A stretch of 64,000 bases of DNA from Lojkania enalia (Eukaryota > Ascomycota > Dothideomycetes > Pleosporales), in contig ML986658.1 in assembly GCA_010094045.1 (NCBI GenBank), positions 62,001-126,000 on the forward strand, in the 5' to 3' direction. Position numbers and translations under genes: made by a program. Positions 37,998 to 49,009 of the stretch are shown piece after piece; within the stretch, counting starts at the first letter, position 1, and every line of letters begins with the position of its first letter. The notes beneath the pieces are model-generated. The model was not told the origin of the DNA, made no database searches, and worked only from the letters and a program-made list of their open reading frames with translations.

Positions 37998-40900
37998 TCT
38001 CTAAAATGTTTACCCCCACATTCGATTTTTACCGTGGCGTAGGGTGTCTAAAAATATTCCGAAACGAAGTCTTATGCTTGAGTCGGTATAAAATTCTCAA
38101 CGTGCATATATATGAGCAAGATCGCCTACACAGATTATGAACGATGGTTTTCTATGGCGGGTGTCTGAAAAGGATTATTTTCCACCACATTCGATTTTTC
38201 CCATGGCGCAGGTGTCATAAAATGCAAGATGGGGAAAAATTATGTGGGAGGCGGTACAAAGTTTTTAACATACATGACCGTCAGGAAGACTAGATTACTT
38301 CATGGAGAAGGGACTAAAAACCGCGGCGGTGCAGAAGAATGAGCGAGATAAGCTAGTAAAATGCAAGGCTTGACAACGACACGCTCTGAGGAGGGAGGAG
38401 AGAAGGTATGAACACGAAGTTCAATGTGTGGATAAAACCTTTCGGCGAATCAACAGCGAGGAGCTGACATGCCGGGGTAAAAAATAGGCCGGTTAGTTGA
38501 TTGTGGGTGAACTGGCGCTACAAGTCGATGGATTGGTGTCCAATGTTTGAGGTTGGACTAAAAGATTGCGGGGCAGTTAGCATGCTGGGATATAAAATCC
38601 ACGTCCATTATCTTCTCTAGTGTGGAGAGCCTAAAATCAAGAGAAATTTCACCTGTCCGGTGTAAAATTTAAGCAAAATTCTCATCATTGACAAGACGAT
38701 CTAAAACAAGAGGTACTTGAAGATTATCACCGGACTAGAATAAAGGAGATATTTCTCTTCGCCATGACTTCTCCGCAAGTTTCGACTAAAATATTTACGT
38801 CTTTCGGAAAATGGCTACTGGCTCTGAAAAGTATGCTGATGCTTTGCAATGTCCCGGTTAAAAAGACGGAACGTAGCGCTATATGATTGCTGGTCGCTTT
38901 CAGACTAAAAGAGGTTGTCAACTAGTTCCATGACCGCAAGATTTAGAAAACGTTGCTCTGCAATATAATGTCTGAATTGAAAATTTTACTGACTAGATAT
39001 ATGACTATGCCTTCGTTCGGATTAAAAATCCAAAAGTAGTAATTTTACAGTGAGGTCTTAAAGATCCAGGATACCTATGAATGGGCTGGCCGACTAGAAA
39101 AGTGTTACAGTGTCCTTCACGGCATTTGGATTAAAAAGTAAAGTATAAGAGCAACATGCTGGATGAAGTTCAAATGGTTTATTATGTGGACGCTGCTTGA
39201 GCGCAGTCAGAATGAACCTTTTCCTGTCTTCACTTTGAAATCATTTCAATGCTCTACTCTAGAATTTCAACTTGGTTCCAGAGAAATGTCGGCATGAAAA
39301 TGACAGTAAAGCCCCTGGCCTCTTGCCGGAGATCGAAAACTGGCAGAGGGAGTATGCAAGTTTGGAATAAAAAAGTCAAAATATATCAAATATAGCTCGA
39401 CATCGCTAGTGTATACTACTGGAACTAAAAACAACCTATCATTTGAGTGATGGTCCTGCACTGAAACTCCAAACCACCTCGAAATATGAATTTGCTAGAT
39501 AGCTCCGTTGGTGGTACTCACAGCATTTTATTCAAAAAAAAAAAATAGTGGCACGATAGATACATGTCTACTCTCGCTAGACTGAATCTTGTAAAGCCAT
39601 CTTCTGTTATTACCGAAATCTAGAACTTCCACGATAGACTCGAGCGAATATATAAAACCCATAGTTTCGGCATCGTATATTAAAAATACCAAAAATTTCC
39701 CTCGATGGATGGGTATGTAAAGGACGTAATTCGCCCTAGTATGATTGGAAGAAAGGTCTACTAACGTTAGCTTTATGTGCGGGTGTTTTCTCTATTTTGT
39801 CTAAGTAAAATGGGGCGCAAAGGCGCACACCATGATTTCTATCATCTATTGTTTACGGAGTAAAGTCACGGGAGGCCGCAGACTATGTACTCTTAAAACA
39901 TCTGGTTTCTATAGCTATGTCCGAGCTAAAAAGTTATTCGGGAGTATGCTATGGATCTTCTAAAAATAAGCGAGTGTGAAAAGCAATTTAGAGTTTGAAT
40001 GATATGAGTGAACTAGCCAAGGTCAATTATTATGCGCTTTTATGACTATCATTTATTATGGCGATGTATGAGCGAACTTTAAGTCCGCGCTTATGGTTTA
40101 ATCCTGCGCTCACGGTAGGCTCCTAAGCTTTGAAGACATCGTCGCTAGTCTTTCCTATAGCTGTTAATCCCTAACCCGCTTATTCTAAATTCTGGGAATC
40201 GTAGTAGAAACTCTTTTCGAATTTCTATTATTCTGTCAAAAAAGGATTACATCCCGACTCTATGGCTTGCATCCGCTTTCCCCCTAATCTATAAGGGTTA
40301 GAGTAGATCTCGAATTCCCACTGTGAATTCTCTTTCCAATTGCTAGAGCCCGACTAAAAGAGTCTATTCTTCGGATCTATGGCTTTTTTTTTTTTGGAAA
40401 AATCAGGGTTGCCTAGATCGTATTTGAATTAAAATACCCTTTAAACTATTCCAGCTTGTCTAAAAGGTTTCGATGAATTATTATGGTATAGTGGCTTATC
40501 TTCTTATTAAGGCAATAAAAACAAATGTCGGATCTATAATTAAGAATAGTTTTATAGATCAAGAGATTCTAAAATAGAATGTCATTTGTTTCGGTCTAAA
40601 ATTAACTGGGAGATTGTATAATAGATTTTAGAAAGGAAGCTATATATATAGCCGTTTCTTTTCCTGAAACTAGGGTTTGATATCGGTGGCTTAAAAATAT
40701 TCTTAGCTTCTTTCCCTATAGCTCCATCTAAAACCTTCCAAAAGCCCGTAAATTGATTGGTCTAGGAACGGTAGCCTGCTACTGTCTGACGGATTAAATG
40801 TGATAGTTCGCCTCTAAAATAGGATTTATTCCCGTCTGCTAAAATTGTTTAGAATTAGCAAGTAATAGTTTCATCTAAAATTCTCGTCTCCGGGGAGAGC

Positions 40901-41010
40901 ATAGTTATATATAGCTTTTCTCCGCCTCTTTACGTTTAAAACTAGAAGAGGCTTTGCTCTATTATTCTGATTTCACTTTTACTTGTTTCCAACTAAAAAT
41001 ATCTCTCTAC
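37998..41010 (+). repeat. Quasi-periodic array of degenerate TAAAA-cored motifs, about 38-bp spacing
   Basis: No gene is readable in these 3 kb. Instead a short element with core TAAAA (often CTAAAA, with variants TGAAAA and TAGAAAA), preceded by a G/C-bearing lead such as GGAC, CGGT or GGAT, recurs at near-regular intervals. Cores between 38559 and 39132 fall at 38559, 38593, 38632, 38663, 38702, 38736, 38787, 38825, 38859, 38906, 38944, 38978, 39023, 39059, 39095 and 39132, mean step about 38. By hand count there are roughly 35-40 TAAAA on the plus strand against about 8 TTTTA. The sequence between cores appears unrelated from unit to unit. At the left end longer units are preserved: CACATTCGATTTTT occurs at 38017 and 38186, each followed by TGGCG, GGTGTC and the core. 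From about 40320 the lead turns pyrimidine-rich (TCTAAAA). Either a decayed minisatellite or a spaced-motif locus. Confidence 0.6.
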
Positions 41011-41443
41011 TCTTCTTATGATCCTTGCTTAGATTTGCCTGAGTAATTCATTATAATTTTATCCCAAAAAATGTAAGAAAAGCGGGCTATGACGGTGCAT
41101 TAGATGGAAGAAATGATAAGTAAAAAAGGGTGAGCAAGATGAAGATAGAGAATCTTAATTTAAATCTCAGAGTAGGCGCTACACCTGACGAATGTAAAAT
41201 AGGATTATCTCCTGAAGATAATACGGAAGTTGTAAAGAAATTTGTTGATTTCGTTGCGGCTTCATTATCATTCCTTCCGAGCAATCTATTTCAATTCGAC
41301 AGCGGACGGCATGAGAGTACATCCTCTCTTCTTCTCTTGGACTGTCCACCCACAAAATTGGCAAAACCAACCGCCAGGGGCCTAGTACGTTACCTGTTGT
41401 TACAAAACGCTGACTTACCGGTAGTATCGCCGACACTGCTAAG
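41011..41443. other. Intergenic between motif array and MFS pseudogene
   Basis: 3' flank of the minus-strand transporter relic. A plus-strand frame at 41130-41624 runs antisense into the transporter and has no motif. Confidence 0.5.
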
Positions 41444-43103
41444 CTACGCAGCAGCTACGGCAGCTACCCTGAAAAGTTTCTCCCGCTTCATACACAGCGC
41501 CGATAGGAGCATGACGCTCCCTGCCATAGGAATTAGTACGAACACTTTTTGCATCGCGTTCACAAAAGCCCAGATGACCTCCTCGCGCAATGGCCCATCC
41601 ACTTGCTCCAGCACCTTGCTCTGAACGCCCACAATAGCGCTTTCGATATCTTGTTTCAAAAAATTCTGGCTAGACAGCACAGTCCATAGATTTCTAACTG
41701 CCGTCGAATGGAAGAGCTGGCTTACAACTACGAGGGCGATAACCTGGCCTCCAAGTTGCGACACGTTCTGCATGCTAAGGGCCGCCCCAGCATTCTCCGA
41801 TTTCGTTGTAAGCGAAGCGATTGAATAGCCTGTCAACATGGCTAGGCCACTGCCGATGACTGTGACCACACACAAGCCGTAAAGGGTTCCAGTTGACGTG
41901 GACGGGTTCAGGTACATGGTGAGGAGGGCGCCGCCGACAGTTAAGAAGATACCACCAATGATGTAGATTAACATGTACACCTTTATGGCGCTGAGAAAAT
42001 ATCCCGAGGCTAGATTTATCGAAATGGCAACGATAACAAAAGGAAGCAAACGAACGGCCATTTTCAGGGCACTATCTCCATTCGTGAACTGGAAATAAAT
42101 GGGAATGAAATACATTGCAACGTATAGTGTCGTGATGCTCGCCGAGGTCTCGATATAGAGGAGGACCTGGGTGCGTTCGCGCAATAGATGGGCTGGGAAT
42201 GAACGGTGAGCTTTGTTCGTGAAGAGGGCGAATGCCTGCTGGAGAACATATGCGACTAGGGTGACTCCAAAAACAACAAAAGTGGCGATGGCCCTTCCAT
42301 CGTCCCACTCCCATTGCCCGCCTACCATCGATATCGCCAAGGGAAATGTAGCCCAGGTGCCAGCACCGAGGAAGCCGACAAGTCAAGACGGGCGATCCGT
42401 GCCCGTACACCGACGCCTTGGGAGGGATAAATTGAGGGAAGGTAAAAGACATAAGCGGGAGCCGAAAGGGCAGAGATGATAAGATTGATGTAGAATGCCT
42501 ACCGCCAGGTGGCTGAGGATGTTGCAAATACTCTGCCAATGACAGGACCCAAGATGGCACCGATGCCCCAACAGCTTCCAATAAGTGCCATGTAAAAGCT
42601 GCGTTCCTCTGGCGCCGCCATGGCCAAGAAGTAGTTCAAGGAGTCAAGGTAGATTGCGCTACCTCCTACGCCGGTGATAACGCGACCGACGATTAAAGTA
42701 CTCATGGTTGGAGCGGCTCCACAAATAACTGAGCCGACCTCGAAAAGGACCACGGTTGTGAAGAAGACCCATTTGATATTGAAAGCGTTGTACAGGTTTC
42801 CAAGGGGGAGGACGACACATACGGAGCCAAGAGGAAATCTTGCTCTAGCCTACGCCAGTCGTTCAACGTGACCAAACTGCTCAATGACGGAACCCTGCAC
42901 ATCCGCCACAATAGTGGTACCAAGCCCATAAAGAATGCAGCTGGCGTAGGGAGCGACGCAGATAGCCAGCCAGCGAATACCGCGGATCTGTCGGTCTTTG
43001 ACCTTCGGCGTGGGATCGTCAAGTCTCTTCTCCTCATGCTCGGCTTTCGTATCAGCACACGAGCCCCTGGCGGTTGGACTAGAACGGCAGACTGAGTAGA
43101 CAT
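41444..43103 (-). pseudogene. Broken MFS transporter gene
   Basis: A major-facilitator transporter of the fungal multidrug/metabolite type can be followed along the minus strand. Landmarks are RWLAICVAPYASCILYGLG in helix 1, then GNLYNAFNIKWVFF, GAAPTMSTLIVGRVITGVGGSAIY, RSFYMALIGSCWGIGAILGPVIG (motif C region), the 298-codon C-terminal half starting in the central loop, and a hydrophobic end near 41444. Lesions: the frame shifts between the start ATG (43103) and the first helix; TAG at 42852-42850 stands at a Trp position before FPLGSVC; TAG at 42501-42499 stands at the Trp after SATWR; one base is missing near 42378-42384 between LD and VGF. GGA-to-AGA changes flank the first stop. It cannot encode a full transporter. 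It is divergent from an intact Zn2Cys6 regulator, so it was probably that regulator's pathway exporter. Confidence 0.85.
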
Positions 43104-43692
43104 GGTGCTGGCGGATGGTGAATAAGGTACTGATGGGCCATGGTATAAAGAAGGTATACGTAACTTATTGCATGCCAGCTCGACATCTTTATACCAACAC
43201 AAACGGAATAAACATAGATAAAAATGTTGGAAAAGCTCGTCAACTCGGAGATTTTGCATGATAAATGGGTGTATTTCGCATCCGATGCATAAGCTTGATC
43301 GGATCCTGGGCCTTATCGGAGCCGCATGCGGAACCCATAGAAGTGCAAGGTTGGCTGATAGTCAGGGGGTTTAGGACATGTAGAGTGTTCACGAGGAGGT
43401 CTGGAGAGCCTCCGCGGAAGCTTCAAAATTGACGCTAGGGTGGTCTTCAACTTTCGTATTTGTCAGCGACCAATCGAAATGTGCCTCCACGGAGGCTCTA
43501 AAAGAACTTCGACTCATTTCACAACTTATGATTATGGAGTCATCCCAGTCTATCGTACAGTAAATGAGAGGATTCTTGTTACATATTTATTAAGCTTGGT
43601 CAATATCGTTAGAACGACGATGGAAGGCACAAAGACTACTAGAAAAGTACAGACTGCGATTCCTACTTCGTCGCGAAGGAGGTCATTAGCTA
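43104..43692. promoter_or_regulatory. Divergent intergenic region, MFS relic and Zn2Cys6 regulator
   Basis: 589 bases separate the old transporter start from the regulator start. Paired CGGAGxCTC-like words occur (GGAGAGCCTCCGCGGAAG near 43403 and CCTCCACGGAGGCTC near 43482). The latter contains CCTCCACGGAGG, an inverted repeat of CCTCC/GGAGG, and the CGG half-sites are the type bound by Zn2Cys6 dimers. Binding by the adjacent regulator is inference only. Confidence 0.4.
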
Positions 43693-45558
43693 ATGCAGAA
43701 AAAGTCCTGCGACTTGTGTTACCGGCGCAAGATGAAGTGCGATGGACAGAAGCCTCGCTGCTCACATTGCATCACGTATGAGATAGATTGTACCTACACA
43801 GCACCCAGCCGCACGCCTGCACAGAAGAAACGACGGAGCTACGCAAAGGGTGAGGGCGATGTCAGTAATACACAAGGTCGCTTGGGACGACTAGAATTTC
43901 TGGTCCAACAGGTCACCGAGCGTCTAGATATTGTTGAGAGAAAAAATGAAGTTGAGCCTCTGCTCCAGCACGAGGAGGCGAGTGCGATTACCACAGTGAT
44001 GCCGTTAAAGATCACAAGAAGCGAAGACGACAATAATTCTCCCCAATCGATGGTTCTACCTCCTTTAGAGCAGGTCCTGCCTATCATACAAATCTACCTC
44101 CAGGACTTCAACTCAGTATTACCGCTATTCCATGCCGATACTCTCCTGCGGTTGGTCCACGATTGTTATAGTGTTGGACCCCTACAACGCGACCCAGTAG
44201 TATGGGCTGCAATAAATGTTGTGTTGGCTCTCGCACGGCGACACAATTTTGTGGCTAGTCATGATGTTCCGTCTTCGGCTGCATGTCTCAGCAGGGCCGA
44301 GTCGGTGCTGTCGAGGGTGGTGCTAGGCGATATCCAGCTACTCAACGTTCAGGTTTTGGTGGGCATGGTGATGCTGCTTCAGGCCTCGCAAGATCTTAAG
44401 CCTGCACTGGTTTTAATTGCCACAACAATACGTCTCGCACATGCAATTGGCCTGCATGACCGGACCTACTCGGCACACCTGGGTTCTCTCCATGCGAGAC
44501 AGCGAGCTTGCGTATTCTGGCTGGCGTATATCCTCGACAAAGACCTCAGCATGCGCTCGAAACAGCCCTCGATCCAGATTGATGATGACATCAATCTTGA
44601 CTTACCTTCGCCAACAGTCCTACAATATAACGAGGATAGGAGCAAAATCAACAATACTGACGACGCTACGGGTGTTATTACTACCGCCGACGGAACCATC
44701 AAAATGAACTACCTTACGGCACGCATTAAATTAGCTGCTGTTGAAGGCGGTGTATATGATTATATATATTCAACGCGCTCTCGAAAACGCAGTCCCGAAG
44801 AGCGGTCCCATGCATTGCAGAGCGTAGCTTGTGCACTTGAGCAGTGGAAGGTTTCTATCCCATCTGAGTTCAACGCCTCAGCGGGCTCAAGAAGAGTAGC
44901 TCCCGGTATGCTACGCTTTCTTGGAGCATTGCACTCCACGAGCCTGGCTTGCACAACTCTTATAAACCAAGCCCATGCCTGGGACGTTGAGTGGATTGCC
45001 AGTATACGCAGGTATGGTAGACAAGGCATTGAACCACTGCTGCCACCGCAGTGGGAGGTGTTGGTAGGTGAGGCACGCGATTTGCTGGTCTTATTTGGGG
45101 CACTGGGGGAAACAGATCGCTGGAACTTCTGGTGAGTATCCGAGGCTACTACATACTTGTTCGATATTATAATTTCCGTCCACTCTCGCATGTATGCTGT
45201 GTATCGAATACTGTTTAACAAAGCTGACTAGCAATGATATTGTAATAGGACAACAGGATGTTCTTATATGACAGCTATGGTGCTTTTAATAGCTAATAGC
45301 ATGCACAGACCGAAACACGGTGATTTGTCCTTGGATAGACATCTTGTGGAAATTGGTTTACAGACAATTGACAAAATGGTGAAGGAGACCGAGAACAAAA
45401 CGTTGCAGTCCTTTCAGGCTACCTGTACTGAACTGCATCAGCGCACGCAACAAAGATGTGCTGAAGCAGCCATAATGGCCAGCAATGTCGACTGTTCTTC
45501 GTGCTTTGTAGATATACAGCATGGAATTGAGGGAAATAGCCATCATGATGATTTCTAA
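43693..45558 (+). CDS. Zn2Cys6 fungal-type transcription factor
   Basis: Two exons, 43693-45131 and 45249-45558, about 582 aa. The 117-base intron splits a Trp codon (NFW) and keeps phase. Residues 6-33 form the zinc cluster, CDLCYRRKMKCDG then CSHCITYEIDC, matching C-x2-C-x6-C...C-x2-C-x7-C. A basic linker (AQKKRRSYAKGE) and a short coiled-coil (LGRLEFLVQQVTERLDIVERK) follow, suggesting dimer binding to CGG half-sites. The middle region (about 115-400), with FNSVLPLFHADTLLRLVHDCY, ARQRACVFWLAYILDKDLS and SIQIDDDINLDLPSP, is the fungal-specific transcription factor domain. It is a nuclear activator or repressor, likely of neighbouring genes: a divergent transporter (now broken) and a downstream SDR on the same strand. 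Confidence 0.9.
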
Positions 45559-46092
45559 AGTATAAATACAAGTGCCGTAACTATAGGCTAGATCAATAGA
45601 AGACGGAAGATATTCTAGATATGGTGAGAATTTTTATCAACTCTCACGAGTCTAGGACATACGTCCATCCGCGTAGTATCGCTAAAGATGTGCATAGTGA
45701 TCGAGTAAGCAAAAAGCCACGGAAGCTCTTCCGGTGCCATCCATTCTAAATGAGTTACCAATCCGGAAGAGTTTCTACAGTGCTTATGGAGGCGATTAGT
45801 AAGTATCTCCACTATAGAATTGTTAGTAGGCTTACCGTCTTCCGCGGAACCACGATACAATGCAATTGTCAGGGCCCCGCGCCGAACAAAATTTGAAATG
45901 ATTTCGTTACTCGTGGGCACTGGTACGAAATTCTAGTTGGATACGGCATTTCTGCATATGTATTTAATCAGCCTCAACCGTCGCCAAATCAGATATCTTC
46001 TCTCCCTCAGAACGACAAAAAAAAGGCGTCGGATACCCGATCATACTATAAATCTCACTTCTATCTATTCAGAACACTGTCCTTACGCAAAG
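45559..46092. other. Intergenic, SDR promoter
   Basis: Between the regulator and the SDR. No further gene. A minus-strand 101-codon frame at 45615-45920 has no motif. Confidence 0.5.
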
Positions 46093-47083
46093 ATGGTTAG
46101 CTACGATGGACCTCATCAAGGAACTAAGTTGTTTAAGTCCTTCACCAGGACTTGGCACAGCCAGTCTTACCCTGAGATCTTGCCTTCCCGCCCCGAGCTG
46201 AGTGCTGTTGGAAAAGTTGTCTTCATTACGGGTGGTGGTAGCGGGATTGGTAAGGCCACGGCGATTGCTTTCGCGCAGGCCGGTGCCAAAGTCGTCGCCA
46301 TCTTCGGACGTCGCGTCGGGAATCTGCAGTTGGCTGCTGAGGAAGTCAGCAAGGCTAATCTCGCGGGAACCACCACTGTGATCATTGAGAGTGTTGATAT
46401 TAGCCAGCGTCTAGCTTTGGAGGCTGCTTTCGCCAACGCTAGTAACAAAGCTGGCGGGGCCAAGGTTGACATTTTTATCAACAATGCCGGTTCCCTGAAG
46501 CCACCAAGCCCTCTCACTACATACGGCGAGAAGGAATTGCGCGAAAGTATTGAGGGTAACTTAATCGGCTCGTTCAACGTGGTCCAGGCGGTAGTTCCCT
46601 TGCTGGCGCCCAAAGCAAAGATCTTGAACATTAGCTCGGGCATTGCACATATCAACCCGATTCCCGGATTCTGGGCTTATGCATCGCTCAAGCTAGCTAT
46701 CGTTAAGATGTTCGATTTCCTCCAGGCTGAGCATCCGGACCTCAGCGTTTTCAACATCCAACCTGGGGTAGTTGCAACTGAGCTCAACCAAGTTTCCAGT
46801 TTCCCGGGGCAAGACGACGGTAAGCTAATTTTCCTTTAATTTCCAGATATCTTCCGTGTCAATGAATCCTTTTCTTCCATTTGTCTATATATTGCGTTAG
46901 CTGATTAATATTTTAGTCACGCTCCCGGCTCACTTCAATGTTTGGATTGCTTCTCCTGAAGCCGAATTCCTTAAGGGGAAATTTGTCTGGGCCAACTGGG
47001 ATGTGGATGAACTAAAAGCTCTTGCTAAAGAGGTTAAAGAGTCAATGCTTTTGAGGATATATTTGAATGGCGTGCCGATGTAG
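46093..47083 (+). CDS. Classical short-chain dehydrogenase/reductase
   Basis: Two exons, 46093-46819 and 46917-47083, about 297 aa. The ATG at 46093 is chosen because homologous sequence starts soon after; the frame is open upstream to 45937 without family features. Residues about 38-60 carry the cofactor loop [15 protein letters not shown] (TGxxxGxG). FINNAG (NNAG) follows, then NISSGIA with the catalytic Ser and the YASLK of YxxxK. The C-terminal part, from [11 protein letters not shown] on, continues into exon 2 ([28 protein letters not shown]), the pattern of fungal SDRs annotated as short-chain reductases of unknown substrate. It would oxidise or reduce an alcohol/carbonyl with NAD(P)(H) in the cytosol. 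It lies just after the Zn2Cys6 gene, consistent with a small co-regulated set. Confidence 0.9.
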
Positions 47084-48175
47084 AGCTCAAGCTGAGAAGC
47101 CTATTAACTTGTAATAGGTGCAAAAGGCTGGTGCCTAGGAGTCTTAACATGAATCTTATTTATGTAGAACAGTCACAATTCCACTCTCATAAGACTGCGT
47201 TTCTCTGTTTCTCTATTAGCTCCCAGTCCTATTCTTGAATCCCACCCTATCCCTTCCGATTTTTTCCCCGCCTGCACATCTCCTTCCGCCTGGCCCCCGA
47301 CTGTCATCGCCTATATATCCCGAGGAATACAATGGATGTTATTATGCAACAATCCAGGAACCCCAACGAATATTTCTTTTTGCTTAGGTCAATGAGGCAA
47401 AGGTGTTTTGCGCTCGACTCAAACTTTCCAAGTCGGCTTGAGTTTCGAGGAATACTCAAAATGCTACTTGAAAAAGAGTACAGATAGGGCTGTAGCAGTG
47501 TTTGGGCTGTAGGATCGCCTTGTAACCTCTCTTGGCAGCGGGGTGTTTTCGGACGCTGCCTTCTCTACAATCTCTAATGGCATGCGTCTCGAACCAGACT
47601 GGAGCGCATGGAATATTCTCGCGAGGAAGTAGCATCATGGTGTTGGATGGCATATACCGGAGCTATCCAGTTTACATAGCCACTGTCCCGAATTGGATGA
47701 AACGGCAAACTACCTTTCGATCATGAGAATCCATCGGCATTGATTGCGGCTTATGTAGACGAAATCCAAAATTGCATATCAATTTTAGATGAGATAGATT
47801 GTTTCTTTTTTTTTTTTTTTGAATCTGAAAAATGTGAAACGAGAGTGAGTACGGTATGATGTTGTGGAGTTGGTGGGCCTTGCTGAGGTGTGATACGTGC
47901 TTGTAGAGAGCAAGTTTCTTTCAATAGCAAGTCGTTTATATCGATTGTTAGAAGAACGAGTGCAGAGGGAAATTATGAGGCATCAGTGCCCGACCAACTA
48001 CATGACTTGCTCGTGACCTCGGCCGGAAATACCTCGGGACAACATTCCATAGATTTGGACAATGAACCGAAGTACGTCCTGTTTATATATTTGGCTAATA
48101 AAGGTGTTTCGGACTGCGCATTAACCAGGCTGCCCTCCGTGCTATGGCCTGAATTCCTCTTTTTCCCTACCGTAC
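47084..48175. other. Intergenic, no gene seen
   Basis: About 1.1 kb without supportable coding sequence; a T-run lies at about 47804-47820. A 127-codon frame (47890-48273) overlaps the kinase start in another frame and has no motif. Confidence 0.5.
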
Positions 48176-49009
48176 ATGGCGTTCGCGCCGTCCTTCATAC
48201 GATTGTTCTTGACCTCTATGAGCTACTACTCCCCTTTCAACCGCGCGCCGTTTCGATCATATCTGATATCTGATATCTTGCTATGCCTAGCCGCCGGTAA
48301 ATCGGGAGTTGTCTATGGGATTGATGACCAGAGAGTCCTGAAAGAATACCACGATTTTGACGGACGTGAAATTGAACATTGCGCTGATCAACGCCTCGGT
48401 TCGCACCCTAATTTCGCGAAGGTGCTAGATGTCCAGAAGGACGCTTCCATCATTCTCGAACTAGGCGAACTTCTCCAATCAGCCTGCCGAGAACCTTACG
48501 CGAAGACGATATCGTTACAAAGGAAACTAAAATGGTTACAAGACGCCGCAGAATGCTACTAGTACACTCATAATCATAGCGTAATACACGAGGATGTAGG
48601 GTGTAATAATCTAATATTGGCACGGAATGGTCGTGTAAAACTGATTGACTTCGAAAGCTGCAGCATTGACAAGGAACCGGCAGGATCTTGCTATGAATGG
48701 TTCAGCTATCGCCCATCTATACCTAGAGTGAGTCGGCAAACAGATATCTTCGCCTTCGGCTGCGCAATCTACGAAGTCATGACTGGGAGGCTCCCGCATC
48801 ATCATCTCGAGGCATTGGATGATAAATTCAAGGAGGTAGAAGATTTGTATACAAAAAACAATTTCCCGGATATTATAGATATCCCCCTAAGACAGTTTAT
48901 ATTGAGGTGTTAGTATAGCGAAGTCGGTTTTATAAAGAAAATCATCAAGGAGTTAGACTCTTTAAATGAATATCACGCTAGTAGTGTGGCCTATAGGCAG
49001 CCGCTATGA
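48176..49009 (+). pseudogene. Fungal protein-kinase-like gene interrupted by two UAG codons
   Basis: One frame of 278 codons runs from ATG 48176 to TGA 49007-49009 and is broken only by TAG at 48560-48562 and TAG at 48911-48913. Around the stops it is a complete small kinase. It has a nucleotide-loop region AAGKSGVVYGI, the Lys of RVLKEYHDFDGREIEH, the catalytic-loop HEDVGCNN (His, Asp and Asn present), LIDFE in place of DFG, then CYEWFSYRPSIPRVSRQTDIFAFGCAIYEVMTG, and a C-terminal part YSEVGFIKKIIKELDSL. The second stop follows Cys exactly where this kinase class has a CW pair, so it replaces a Trp. The first stands between ECY and YTHNHSVIH. No frameshift is seen. Either a recent pseudogene or a gene whose UAG codons are edited to UGG; see findings. 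Confidence 0.75.

Noticed and set aside
37998..41010. Array read as a CRISPR array
   Set aside because: The shared element is only 6-10 bases and degenerate, spacing varies by up to 20 bases, the genome is eukaryotic and no cas-like gene is near.
41444..43103. MFS gene as an editing-rescued gene like the kinase
   Set aside because: UAG-to-UGG editing could mend the two stops but not the two frameshifts, so it is treated as a true pseudogene.
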